Source: an uncultured Collinsella sp. (GTDB taxonomy: Bacteria > Actinomycetota > Coriobacteriia > Coriobacteriales > Coriobacteriaceae). Taken from it: 64,000 bases of DNA. Position 1 is the first letter of the stretch, and every line of letters begins with the position of its first letter. Positions 7,353 to 15,459 of the stretch are shown piece by piece. The position numbers and the translations under genes are program-made. Location of the stretch: assembly GCA_900543515.1 (NCBI GenBank), contig UQRW01000006.1, positions 1 to 64,000 of the forward strand. Reading direction: 5' to 3'. The notes beneath the pieces were generated by a model, which was not told the DNA's origin, made no database searches, and saw only the letters and a program-made list of their open reading frames with translations.

Positions 7353-8195
7353 CTAACCCAGCAGCTTATCCAGCGCCATTGCAATACCATCTTCGTTGTT
7401 ATCGGCGGTCACCATCTGGGCCACAGCCTTAACCTCATCGACGGCGTTACCCATGGCAACACCGGTGCCGGCCCACTCAATCATGGACTTGTCGTTCTGG
7501 CCGTCGCCAAACGATACGACCTCGCTGGCATCGATGCCGAGTTTGGGCAGGGCACCCTCGAGCGCACGGGCTTTGTCGATACCGTGCGCCGTGTACTCAA
7601 AGTACCAGTCGGCCGTAAACATGCCCGAAAGCGTCTGCTTAAAGGGCGCATACATCTCCTCGTAATGCGCCTGCAGGTAGGCCGGATCGCCCGCCGTCAG
7701 CAGCTTGTCCACGGGATAAGCATCAGCGACCTCATGCAGGCTCTCGACCTCGCGGATCTTAAGATCGCACGCATCGCGCTCGTATTTGACGATGTTTTTC
7801 TGCGAGCCGTCAGGCAGCGTGATCATGCAGCGGTACGAGTCCTCGACGTGCAAATCGCGACCGAGCGAAATCATAGGGATCACGTCAAAATTACGCAGGT
7901 GATCAATCAGGCGATGCAATTCGTCGGCAGGCATAGCCTGATCGAACAGTACCTCGTCGGTCTGGGCATCGACGACGTGTGCGCCGTTAAAGGCAACTAG
8001 CAGACCGTCATGGTTTTGGAGGTCGAGCTCCTGCGCCAAGGCGTGGAGCCCCCATGCGGGACGGCCCGAAGCCAAAATGAGCTTAATGCCCGACTCCTGC
8101 GCCGCGAGCAGCTTCTCGCGCGTACGCGGGCTAATCACTTTCTGATCGTTGGTGAGCGTACCGTCGATATCCATCGCGATGGCTTTGATTGCCAT
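7353..8195 (-). CDS. Cof-type HAD-IIB sugar-phosphate phosphatase
   Basis: Protein of 280 residues. Motif I AIAMDIDGTLTNDQ, motif II LILASGR, a large C2-type cap domain in the middle, then the conserved lysine region and motif IV VVSFGDGQNDKSMIEWAG give the HAD-IIB (Cof/YbjI/YidA) family. These are Mg-dependent phosphatases of sugar phosphates or flavin/pyridoxal phosphates, and substrate is not readable from sequence. Start ATG 8193-8195 follows AGGGAGG; upstream in-frame methionines lack a binding site. It is ended by the strong hairpin at 7309-7330. Confidence 0.85.
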   Translation of the reverse strand: MAIKAIAMDIDGTLTNDQKVISPRTREKLLAAQESGIKLILASGRPAWGLHALAQELDLQNHDGLLVAFNGAHVVDAQTDEVLFDQAMPADELHRLIDHLRNFDVIPMISLGRDLHVEDSYRCMITLPDGSQKNIVKYERDACDLKIREVESLHEVADAYPVDKLLTAGDPAYLQAHYEEMYAPFKQTLSGMFTADWYFEYTAHGIDKARALEGALPKLGIDASEVVSFGDGQNDKSMIEWAGTGVAMGNAVDEVKAVAQMVTADNNEDGIAMALDKLLG

Positions 8196-8344
8196 ATATG
8201 CCTCCCTGTCATTGAACAACCTTGTCTGAGCCATCATACAGAACACCCATCGCGACTCCGTTTACAACGGGCAAAAAGTCATATTGTCTCGAACATGAAC
8301 GGCGTGTGGTCGTGAAGCTTTATCGCTCAGGTCAAATACGTCTG

Positions 8345-9019
8345 CTAGCGACGCTCATCCGTCGGTGCGCCCTCGACGATCGCGATGCCCGCCGATGCAC
8401 CTAACGCGCTGGCGCCGGCCTCGATGAATGCGCAAGCCTCTTCGTAATTATGGATACCGCCCGCCGCCTTGATTGCCACGGCATCGCCGAGCACCTCGTG
8501 CATCAGCCGCACGTCCTCGAGCTTAGCACCGCCAAAGCTTCTGCCGGTCGATGTCTTAAGGAATCCCGGCTTGGCCTCCAGCGCGATCTCGCATACACGG
8601 CGCTTGGCGGCGTCGTCGCCGTCCAGCTTGCACATCTCGACGATTACCTTGTCAGTGATGCCATGCGCGCGACAAAAATCAGCAATGGTAGTCATCTCGC
8701 GCTCGATGGCATCAAAATCGCGGTTCTCGATCGACCCCTGATTCAAAACGTAGTCAATCTCGGTAAAGCCACACGCAGCGTATTCCTCAAACCTCGCAAG
8801 CTTCTCCTCAAGCGTCATAGTGCCCTGGGGAAAGTCGATAGCGCCGGCAAGGATGATGTCAGAGCCCTCGAGCATGGCGCGGCCCGTCTCGTACTCCTGC
8901 AGGTTCGCAAATACGCAGCGAAAGTTGTACTTTAACGCCTTCTCGACATACTGCTCAAACGTGTCCTCGGGGGCATCGATATAGTCGATGTATTTATTGA
9001 TGGGTTTGGCAAGCGTCAT
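8345..9019 (-). CDS. deoC: Deoxyribose-phosphate aldolase family protein (DeoC-like)
   Basis: TIM-barrel aldolase of 224 residues expected to interconvert deoxyribose 5-phosphate with acetaldehyde and glyceraldehyde 3-phosphate. The Schiff-base lysine lies in FLKTSTGRSFGGA (about residue 157) and the second active lysine in VAIKAAGGIHNYEEA; GAIDFPQG and EIDYVLNQG are family blocks. It is a divergent DeoC, so a related aldol substrate is possible. It is the first gene of the leftward sugar-phosphate cluster. Confidence 0.8.
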   Translation of the reverse strand: MTLAKPINKYIDYIDAPEDTFEQYVEKALKYNFRCVFANLQEYETGRAMLEGSDIILAGAIDFPQGTMTLEEKLARFEEYAACGFTEIDYVLNQGSIENRDFDAIEREMTTIADFCRAHGITDKVIVEMCKLDGDDAAKRRVCEIALEAKPGFLKTSTGRSFGGAKLEDVRLMHEVLGDAVAIKAAGGIHNYEEACAFIEAGASALGASAGIAIVEGAPTDERR

Positions 9020-9138
9020 GCTGGGCCTCCTTGTTCAGGGCTGGCAACCGATTCGTGGCTTCACGCGAAAAACCACGTTCAATGTACGCCCGGCATGCAA
9101 GGACAGCGTCCGCATTCCGACAAGTGGTATGAAATTAG

Positions 9139-9159
9139 CCGTAAACGTATAATTTACGG
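9139..9159. repeat. CCGTAAA/TTTACGG dyad upstream of deoC
   Basis: Seven-base perfect inverted repeat around CGTATAA about 120 bases upstream of the deoC start. It overlaps a TATAAT on the plus strand. It could be an operator or simply a short hairpin; no regulator is known. Confidence 0.35.
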
Positions 9160-9238
9160 ACAGCGAATGGCACCGCACGCGGATGCCGACAGCAAGACAT
9201 CCCCCCTCAATACACCCTCATGCCCATTTAAATAGCAA

Positions 9239-9268
9239 GGGGCCCGTATCTGTTGGGATACGGGCCCC
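9239..9268 (-). terminator. Displaced pgi-type terminator (copy B)
   Basis: A perfect 12-bp stem (GGGGCCCGTATC with GATACGGGCCCC, loop TGTTGG). It is nearly identical to the hairpin that ends the intact pgi gene 3.5 kb away (12741-12770), and it follows a copy of the pgi 3' coding end. Confidence 0.85.
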
Positions 9269-9297
9269 TTTCGGCCGTGACCTATCTCAGCAACAAA

Positions 9298-9329
9298 GAC
9301 TACTTGCAGTGAGCGCGGTAGAACTCGAT
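9298..9329 (-). pseudogene. Detached copy of the pgi 3' end, candidate att site
   Basis: 32 bases matching 12802-12833 with a single mismatch. They encode the last codons of pgi (reading IEFYRAHCK then stop, versus IEFYRAHRK in the intact gene). Similarity stops abruptly upstream, so only the gene tail is present. A displaced gene tail plus its terminator is what site-specific integration into a gene 3' end leaves behind; the intact gene tail is then supplied by the incoming element. Confidence 0.75.
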
Positions 9330-9793
9330 CGCACCATCTTATCCGAGCCGGGGCACGTTCGCATAGCGTGGCGCGTGACGGTTGCAAAACCACCCCATTT
9401 GAAACAAACGCAAAAAAGTACTTGCAAAGACACGTTCCGACATATAAGTTGATAAAAGACCGCCGTTGCGGTTTTAAGTAGATCGAGCATATGAAGTTTC
9501 AGTTTTCAGCGTGTAAGAGAAGGAAGATCGGCAAAGTACAACCCCAAACGCAATGACAACTTAATGAGGTAACTGCCACATGTGAGGCACCCAGGGCATT
9601 GCTGTCTCGATTTTGAGCACGATGCCTTCCGCCTTGCATGGGCCGTTCCATCCCGCCCCTGCAGCAACTGCCTCACGGGCTCATTGAAAACCGCATAGCA
9701 CCCCAACGTCAGCACATCACCCACGGCAAGCACATCACTCACGACAACCAACACATCAACAAACAGCACGAACATCAACCGATTGGAGAAGCT
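9330..9793. other. Island leader region, no gene seen
   Basis: 460 bases with lower GC than the flanks and no convincing reading frame. TTGCAA (about 9423) and TATAAG (about 9444) could form a promoter with a short 15-base spacer. The last 70 bases contain the AGCACATCA-type repeats described separately. Confidence 0.4.
9711..9780 (+). repeat. Tandem 17-18 bp imperfect repeats before the island genes
   Basis: Two 17-base units (9711-9727 and 9729-9745, consensus AGCACATCAYYCACGRC) differ at two positions and are spaced 18 bases apart. Two more degenerate units with the ACATCAA core follow up to 9780. They end 14 bases before the first island start codon. They could be protein-binding iterons or an untranslated leader. 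Confidence 0.45.
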
Positions 9794-10684
9794 ATGACAA
9801 ACCACCACGCTGAAGACGGCGATAAGAAAGGCATTCTGGATGCCCGCATTGAGCGAGCATATGCAAACGAATATGACGCCGCCTTTGCCGCCGCGACCAT
9901 CAAGAACTACGCGTCGCTACCGCTCGCGACGATCTTGGCCGACCACCCTCAACTGCTGAAGCGCTGCACAAAGATCATGGGCGACCCCGACATTCGCAAG
10001 CTGACAGACCCCTATGCCCCAAAACGCGACAACGATTCGTACGTTCTTACCGTAGGCTGCCTAGCCCATATGCTTACGGCGCTCGACACGAAACTCAAGC
10101 TCGAATGGGAACCCGACGAGCGTCATGAACTCGAAAGCAAGCGGAACACCCTGCGCACCGCACTGTTCCTTCCGTTGGACGGCCTCAAGCGCTGCAACGT
10201 CGAGCTCAATACACAGGCGCGGCAAAAGCCCGGAACCACGGGGCAGAAAACTCCAAGACCCCATGCGGCCATCGTCGACCGCAACCGATATAACCGCATG
10301 ACCGCGCACTTTTCCGCCGAGGGAGCAGCCATAAGGACGCTGATCGACCTGCTGTGCCTTCTGAGCATCAACGAGCTATTTGAGGGCTATCTCGCCCTTG
10401 TTCCCGCGACGGCACCCAAGTCGGTAGCAAAGATCATCGAGACCTGCAGACGCCAGTTTGAGCGCCATCGCAATGGCAGCGAGATGAACGCCAGCATCGC
10501 GCAGTACTACGCGGCTCATTACAAAAATGACGGATGCGCCCCTGTCGAGCATCAGCTGCGGCTCGCCTACACCACGCCCGTCGCAACGCTCCATCGCTTT
10601 GGAGTCCTTGGCGCTTGCGAGCCGCACGAACAGGCAGCCTGCCCCACAACCGAGCTCGATCTCAGGCTCGGACGAACCCTGTAG
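9794..10684 (+). CDS. Uncharacterised island protein
   Basis: A protein of 296 residues that I do not recognise. It is soluble, with no signal peptide or membrane segment. It is rich in charged residues at the N-terminus (MTNHHAEDGDKKG) and helical through the middle; a basic stretch QARQKPGTTGQKTPRP lies near 148-163. The ATG at 9794 is chosen for GGAGA six bases upstream; the open frame extends further up without a binding site. It is the first of three same-strand genes of the pgi-bounded island, 63 bases before the ClpP-like gene, so a shared transcript is likely. A replication or transfer accessory role is possible but unsupported. Confidence 0.7.
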   Translation: MTNHHAEDGDKKGILDARIERAYANEYDAAFAAATIKNYASLPLATILADHPQLLKRCTKIMGDPDIRKLTDPYAPKRDNDSYVLTVGCLAHMLTALDTKLKLEWEPDERHELESKRNTLRTALFLPLDGLKRCNVELNTQARQKPGTTGQKTPRPHAAIVDRNRYNRMTAHFSAEGAAIRTLIDLLCLLSINELFEGYLALVPATAPKSVAKIIETCRRQFERHRNGSEMNASIAQYYAAHYKNDGCAPVEHQLRLAYTTPVATLHRFGVLGACEPHEQAACPTTELDLRLGRTL

Positions 10685-10747
10685 CCCGCCAGCCCCTCCG
10701 CGGGCAACAATCCTATTCCACAACACAACCAACAGAAAGGAGTCCTC

Positions 10748-11365
10748 ATGGACACCAATCATTCCCCCATCATCAGCCCCCTCACCATGCGTGAATCCGC
10801 CCGAGGTATCACGCTCACCAGCATTTACGATGAGATGCTCGCCCGTCGCGAGCTCTCCGTCATGGGAAACATCGAAACCCCGATGGCCCACGACCTATGC
10901 CAGCAGATCCGCCTGCTCGATGCCACCGACCCCAGCCGCCCCATCACCATATTTGTCGCCAGCGCCGGCGGAAGCGTGCGATCGGGCCTTGCGATCTATG
11001 ACGCCATGCGCCTCGCATCGTGCCCCATCCGCACCGTCTGTCTGGAATTCGCCGCGTCCATGGGCGCCGTGATCTTTATGGGCGGCGACGATCGCCGTAT
11101 GGCGCCCCATGCAGAGCTCATGATTCACGACCCGCTGATCCCCCAGGGGGCAGGCGGCTCGGCACTTGCGCTGCAAGAAACCAGCCGGCGTCTCATGCAG
11201 ACCCGCAAGACCCTCACGCAAATCCTCTCGGACCGCAGCGGCCTCACGCCCAAGCGCATCCAGTCCCTCACTGCAAAAGACACCTACCTTTCGGCCGAGC
11301 GCGCCGTCGAGCTCGGCTTTGCCCACGAAATCCTCTCGACCACCAAGGAGGTCGCCCATGTCTAA
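10748..11365 (+). CDS. ClpP-like serine protease subunit
   Basis: Protein of 205 residues with a ClpP fold pattern. The oxyanion loop ASAGGSVRSG is at about 71-80, the nucleophile serine in FAASMGAVIF (Ser104), histidine in LMIHDPLIPQG (His127) and aspartate in TAKDTYLSAERAVELGF (Asp178), so the catalytic triad is complete. It overlaps the downstream VirD4-like gene by 8 bases (ATGTCTAA), implying coupled translation. It is probably not the housekeeping ClpP, being embedded in the island and lacking a clpX neighbour. A role with a conjugation ATPase, perhaps processing transfer proteins, is an inference. AGAAAGGAG lies ahead of the start. Confidence 0.85.
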   Translation: MDTNHSPIISPLTMRESARGITLTSIYDEMLARRELSVMGNIETPMAHDLCQQIRLLDATDPSRPITIFVASAGGSVRSGLAIYDAMRLASCPIRTVCLEFAASMGAVIFMGGDDRRMAPHAELMIHDPLIPQGAGGSALALQETSRRLMQTRKTLTQILSDRSGLTPKRIQSLTAKDTYLSAERAVELGFAHEILSTTKEVAHV

Positions 11366-12662
11366 CCTCGCCAGCCGCCTCGCCGCATCTAAGTCCGCAT
11401 CGTCCACCATCCTCGCCAAGGATCGAACGCTTTCCTGCGACACCCGCCAAACGGGACTCAACAACAACGCACTTGTGATCGGCCCCTCGGGAGCCGGCAA
11501 GACCCGAAACGTCCTCAAGCCCAACCTGCTGCAAATGAACGCAAGCTACATCGTGCTCGACACCAAAGGCACGCTCTGTCGCGAAGTGGGACCCGTGCTG
11601 GCAGCCCACGGTTACCGCGTGCAATGTCTCAACTTCGCCGACCTCAACACCGTCCCGGCCCTTGCGCCCGGCATCGAGCGCTGCGGCTACAACCCCCTGA
11701 GGCACATTCGCCGCAAGGCGGACGGCAGGCCCAACCAGCAGGACATCCTCTCGGTGGCAAAGGCCATCTGCCCCATCGAGGACAACAACCAGCCTTTTTG
11801 GGATCATGCGGCGGCAAACCTGCTGTCGTGTCTTATCGCCTACGTCACCGAACAGCTACCCGCCGACGAGCAGACGATCAGCTCGGTCATCAAGCTGATC
11901 GAGCACCTGCAGGACGGTGCCACGGCCCGATTGTTTGACGATCTGATCACGACCGACCCCCAAAGCTATGCCCTCTCGCTATGGCGGCGCTACGCCATTA
12001 CGCAAAATGCCGAGCGCATGCACGCGAGCATCGTCGGCATCCTTGCCGAAAAGGTCATGTGTCTGGGATTCGACGGTGCGGCACAGCTCTATCGTGAGTG
12101 CCATCAGGTGGACTTCGCTTCCATGGGACACACCCCCTGCGCCCTGTTTGTAACCGTGAGCGATATTGACCGCAATCTCGATCCGCTGACCGGCCTCTTT
12201 ATTTCGCAGGCGTTTATGGGCCTCATTCGTGAGGCCGATAGGCAGCCCGACGGCAGCCTGCCCGTGCCCGTGCGCTTTATGCTCGATGACTTCGCAAATC
12301 TGCAGATCCCCCAGATCGACAACGTGCTCTCGATTATCCGAAGCCGCAACATCTGGGCAACGCTGCTGCTGCAGTCGACCAACCAGCTCGATGCGCTCTA
12401 TGGCGAGGCACGCGCACGCTCCATCATGGGCAACTGCGACACGCATCTGGTGCTGGCGTTCCAGGATCCCGAGAGTGCCCGGGTGTTTTCCGACCGCGCC
12501 GACGCGCTGCCCAGCACGCTCATGGCGACGCCGATCGATCGCTCGTGGCTCTTTGTGCGCGGCTGCACTCCCGAACAGGTCGAGCGCTTTAGGCTCGAAG
12601 ACCATCCGCTCTACGGGGAGCTGCCCGAGGCGCAGCGAGGCCATGCGGAGGCCGAGCTCTAG
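11358..12662 (+). CDS. VirD4/TraG-like type IV coupling ATPase
   Basis: Protein of 434 residues. Walker A is GPSGAGKTRN (about 42-51) and Walker B FMLDDFANLQIPQ (about 308-320); the VLDTKGTLCREVG segment and the LLLQSTNQLDALYG sensor region are those of VirD4/TraG coupling proteins, which feed relaxase-DNA complexes into a type IV secretion channel. It lacks the usual N-terminal membrane anchor (family about 550-650 residues with two N-terminal helices), so it is a short, soluble version like TraG proteins of some Gram-positive elements. GGAGG lies in front of ATG 11358. No relaxase or mating-channel gene is near. Confidence 0.87.
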   Translation: MSNLASRLAASKSASSTILAKDRTLSCDTRQTGLNNNALVIGPSGAGKTRNVLKPNLLQMNASYIVLDTKGTLCREVGPVLAAHGYRVQCLNFADLNTVPALAPGIERCGYNPLRHIRRKADGRPNQQDILSVAKAICPIEDNNQPFWDHAAANLLSCLIAYVTEQLPADEQTISSVIKLIEHLQDGATARLFDDLITTDPQSYALSLWRRYAITQNAERMHASIVGILAEKVMCLGFDGAAQLYRECHQVDFASMGHTPCALFVTVSDIDRNLDPLTGLFISQAFMGLIREADRQPDGSLPVPVRFMLDDFANLQIPQIDNVLSIIRSRNIWATLLLQSTNQLDALYGEARARSIMGNCDTHLVLAFQDPESARVFSDRADALPSTLMATPIDRSWLFVRGCTPEQVERFRLEDHPLYGELPEAQRGHAEAEL

Positions 12663-12740
12663 ACGCAGGGCCCTCGCAGCACGCGACGCTCCGGCGAAGA
12701 TCCTTAAAGGCCGTGCGCCCCGGGGCCACGGCAAAGCAAA

Positions 12741-12770
12741 GGGGCCCGCATCCGATGGGATACGGGCCCC
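12741..12770 (-). terminator. pgi terminator (copy A)
   Basis: Stem of 13 positions with one mismatch (GGGGCCCGCATCC against GGATACGGGCCCC), followed leftward by TTTGC. It ends pgi and may also stop the converging island transcript. Confidence 0.82.
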
Positions 12771-12801
12771 TGACCATAAGGCGCGATGCGTTAACAGCAG
12801 C

Positions 12802-12833
12802 GACTACTTGCGGTGAGCGCGGTAGAACTCGAT
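12802..12833 (-). repeat. pgi 3'-end core repeat (copy A, within intact gene)
   Basis: Direct repeat partner of 9298-9329, 31 of 32 bases identical, covering the final codons, the stop and two bases after the stop of intact pgi. It would be the attachment-site copy that restores the gene after integration. Confidence 0.7.
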
Positions 12834-14498
12834 GAGCGCCTGGGTCGAAGCGTCCTGCTCGGCCTTGGCGGCGTCGTCATGGAAGGCTGGAGTGATCTGC
12901 TTGGCAAGCTGCTTGCCCAGCTCGACGCCCCACTGGTCGTAGGAGTCGATGCCCCAGACCGTGCCCTCGACAAACGTGATGTGCTCGTACAGGGCGATGA
13001 GCTCGCCGAGTGCGAACGGGGTCAACGTGTCGCCAAAGATCGAGGTCGTCGGACGGTTGCCCTCAAAGCAGCGGGCCGGGACGATCTGCTCGGGCGTGCC
13101 CTCGGCGCGCACCTCATCGGCCGTCTTACCAAAGGCGAGCGCCTTGGTCTGGGCCAGGAAGTTGCCCAGGAACAGCTCGTGCACGTCCTGGCCGCTGTCG
13201 GTCGCAGGGCTGGCGGTATTGGCGAAGGCAATGAAATCGGCCGGGACCACCACGGTGCCCTGGTGCAGCAGCTGGTAGAAGGCGTGCTGGCCGTTGGTGC
13301 CGGGCTCGCCCCAGAAGATCTCACCGGTGTCGGAGGTCACGGCGCTGCCGTCCCAGCGGACATGCTTGCCGTTGGACTCCATGGTGAGCTGCTGCAGGTA
13401 GGCCGGGAAACGATGCAGGTACTGGCAGTACGGCAGCACGGCGTGGCTCTTGGAACCGAAGAAGTTGACGTACCAGACGTTGAGCAGGCCCATCAGCGCG
13501 ACGGCGTTGTTCTCGAGCGGGGTGTTGCAGAAGTACTCGTCGATGGCGTGGAAGCCCTCGAGGAACTGCTGGAAGCGCTCGGGGCCGAGCACGACGATCA
13601 GCGACAGGCCCACGGCGGAGTCAACGGAATAGCGGCCGCCAACCCAGTTCCAGAAACCGAAGGCGTTGGCGGGGTCGATACCGAAGGCCTCGACCTTCTC
13701 GAGTGCGGTGGAGACGGCGACGAAGTGCTTTGCCACGGCCTCGGCGTTCTGCTCATCGGAGCCGTCGATGGCGCCCTGAGCCTTGAGTTGCTCGAGCATC
13801 CAGGTCTTGACCTCGCGGGCGTTGGTGAGGGTCTCGAGCGTGGTGAAGGTCTTGGAGACGATGATCACGAGCGTGGTCTCGGGATCCAAGCCCTTGAGCT
13901 TCTCGGCCTGGTCGTTGGGGTCGATGTTGGAGATGTAGCGGCAGTCGATACCGGCGTCGGCATAGGGACGCAGAGCCTCGTAAGCCATGACCGGGCCCAG
14001 ATCGGAGCCGCCGATGCCGATGGACACCAGGTGCTCGATCTTCTTACCGGTTACGCCCTTCCACTCACCGGAGCGCACGCGCTCGGCGAAGGCATACATG
14101 CGATCGAGGACCTCGTGCACGTCGGCGACGACGTCCTGGCCGTCGACGATGAGCTGGCCCTTCTCGCTTGCCGGGCGACGAAGCGCGGTGTGCAGGACGG
14201 CGCGGTCCTCGGTGGTGTTAATGTGCTCGCCGGAGAACATGGCGTCGCGGCGCTCCTCGAGCTTCACCTCGCGGGCAAGATCGCACAGCAGCTTGACGGT
14301 CTCATCGGTCACCAGGTTCTTCGACAGATCGAAGTGCAGGTCACCGGCGTCAAAGCTCAGCTTGTTCACGCGCTCGGCATCGGCGGCGAACCAGGCCTTG
14401 AGGTCGATACCATCGGCCTCGAGCTTCTCCTGATGAGCCTCGAGTGCCTTCCAAGCGGCAGTCGACGTAGCATCGATAGGTGCGGCAACAGTTGCCAT
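12804..14498 (-). CDS. pgi: Glucose-6-phosphate isomerase
   Basis: Protein of 564 residues converting glucose 6-phosphate and fructose 6-phosphate in glycolysis and gluconeogenesis. Family blocks are [41 protein letters not shown] and [18 protein letters not shown], with signature 2 region [11 protein letters not shown]. Length fits bacterial PGI (about 550). Start ATG 14496-14498 follows GAGGAGG; upstream in-frame codons run into the leader. It stands alone on the minus strand. Its 3' end is duplicated at 9298-9329, marking it as the apparent integration target of the neighbouring island. Confidence 0.96.
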   Translation of the reverse strand: MATVAAPIDATSTAAWKALEAHQEKLEADGIDLKAWFAADAERVNKLSFDAGDLHFDLSKNLVTDETVKLLCDLAREVKLEERRDAMFSGEHINTTEDRAVLHTALRRPASEKGQLIVDGQDVVADVHEVLDRMYAFAERVRSGEWKGVTGKKIEHLVSIGIGGSDLGPVMAYEALRPYADAGIDCRYISNIDPNDQAEKLKGLDPETTLVIIVSKTFTTLETLTNAREVKTWMLEQLKAQGAIDGSDEQNAEAVAKHFVAVSTALEKVEAFGIDPANAFGFWNWVGGRYSVDSAVGLSLIVVLGPERFQQFLEGFHAIDEYFCNTPLENNAVALMGLLNVWYVNFFGSKSHAVLPYCQYLHRFPAYLQQLTMESNGKHVRWDGSAVTSDTGEIFWGEPGTNGQHAFYQLLHQGTVVVPADFIAFANTASPATDSGQDVHELFLGNFLAQTKALAFGKTADEVRAEGTPEQIVPARCFEGNRPTTSIFGDTLTPFALGELIALYEHITFVEGTVWGIDSYDQWGVELGKQLAKQITPAFHDDAAKAEQDASTQALIEFYRAHRK

Positions 14499-14623
14499 AG
14501 AGTCCTCCTCAGCATACGGGCGCACGCCTCCATGCACCCGGACATTCAGATGGCACTATTCTAGCGCAGGTCAAGACTACAATCAGCGAGCGTTGCCAAT
14601 CGGCCCCCAAACGGCAACCGACC

Positions 14624-14684
14624 AAAAAGGGACAGGCTTATTTTGGCAGGTCAAACGCTTTACCAACCAAAAATAATCCGTCCC
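14624..14684. repeat. Imperfect hairpin element with GGGAC ends
   Basis: AAAGGGACAGGCTTATTTTG and the facing CCAAAAATAATCCGTCCCTTT form an imperfect 20-bp inverted repeat around a 20-base loop. A related fragment (AGTCCCTTTTTGACAGG) occurs at 15367-15383 on the other side of the ADH-like gene. Confidence 0.5.
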
Positions 14685-14697
14685 TTTATGGCACATA

Positions 14698-15273
14698 TTA
14701 GGCCGCGGCGCAGACGCTACCGAGCAACTCACGCAGAGGAGACCCGATGCCCTTCAGAAGTTCGGGCGCGATAATGGCAAAAACGGGAACCTCGCCGGCT
14801 CCCACGACGGCAGGCACCTTGCCCTCCGAGACAATACATCCATAAGGCACAAAGCCGTCTTCGCCGGCATCGAGCGCCGCCATGCGACGCGCGAGCTCGC
14901 GCGCAAAGCCAGCAGTATCGGCATCGCCAATCGCCAGGACAAAGTCCACGCCTTCGTCGGTCGCCAGGGCCACGGCTTCGTCGATCAGCTCGTCTCCCCC
15001 GTCGCCCTCAAACGAGCCGCAGCGGAAAAGCACACGCTCGAGTAGGGCTCGATCAAGCGAGCCAAGTGCCGCCGAGACAAGCTTATCGCGCGTATGCTTG
15101 TCACCGCCCAGCACAACCAGCGCCTTGGTGCCTCCGTAGTGAGCGACCAATCGTCCGCACCAGCGAGCCACGTCTCCATCCGCAACAAGGCGCGTCGGCA
15201 TACCAAACCCATAATTGACCATCTTTTCCACAACCCTTCCGTGCGTATAGGCGGTATCAATCGTTAGGCCCAT
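14698..15273 (-). CDS. Iron-containing alcohol dehydrogenase-like N-terminal domain, short
   Basis: Protein of 191 residues resembling only the nucleotide-binding half of iron-containing (group III) dehydrogenases. An N-terminal strand YGFGMPTRLVADG, the LVAHYGGTKALVVLGG block and VDFVLAIGDADTAGFA occupy the positions of the family's GGGS-x-D-x-AK loop, but the glycine triad and lysine are replaced (GDADTAG). The metal-binding C-terminal domain (about 190 residues with the His ligands) is absent. It is either a gene remnant still translated or a repurposed Rossmann-like domain. It lies between two related hairpin elements. The family link is moderate. Confidence 0.5.
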   Translation of the reverse strand: MGLTIDTAYTHGRVVEKMVNYGFGMPTRLVADGDVARWCGRLVAHYGGTKALVVLGGDKHTRDKLVSAALGSLDRALLERVLFRCGSFEGDGGDELIDEAVALATDEGVDFVLAIGDADTAGFARELARRMAALDAGEDGFVPYGCIVSEGKVPAVVGAGEVPVFAIIAPELLKGIGSPLRELLGSVCAAA

Positions 15274-15385
15274 GCTACGAAGCGAGGTTTTCCGAGCTGT
15301 TTCGCACTCTTTAGAGCTGCGTTAAAACCCAATCCAACCGCACGACCATACCTACCAAAACAAACCAGTCCCTTTTTGACAGGTT

Positions 15386-15445
15386 TTGACGATGTCCGGA
15401 TGAGCTGGTATTATCGAACATGTATTCGATAAGAACATGTGTTTG
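15386..15445 (+). promoter_or_regulatory. Promoter with two LexA boxes (SOS)
   Basis: TTGACG (15386-15391) and TATTAT (15409-15414) are spaced 17 bases. Directly after the -10 lie CGAACATGTATTCG (15415-15428) and AGAACATGTGTTTG (15432-15445), two tandem copies of the Gram-positive LexA pattern CGAAC-N4-GTTCG. They cover the start region of a Y-family polymerase gene, a classic SOS target. Confidence 0.8.
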
Positions 15446-15459
15446 ATGAAAGGGCACGG

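Larger units (their letters stand above)
9239..12833. mobile_element. Candidate pgi-integrated island (unknown protein, ClpP-like, VirD4-like)
   Basis: Bounded by two direct copies of the pgi 3' end plus terminator (9239-9329 and 12741-12833), with a core repeat of 31 identical bases out of 32. Inside are three same-strand genes: an unknown protein, a ClpP-like protease and a VirD4-like coupling ATPase. No integrase, relaxase or replication gene is visible. That suggests a cis-mobilisable or decayed remnant of an integrative conjugative element, or a cargo module moved in trans. Tandem duplication of the pgi tail is the main alternative. Confidence 0.55.

Noticed and set aside
9239..12833. 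Complete integrative conjugative element
   Set aside because: No integrase, excisionase, relaxase or mating-channel gene is present between the repeats, so only a fragment or cis-mobilisable unit can be claimed.
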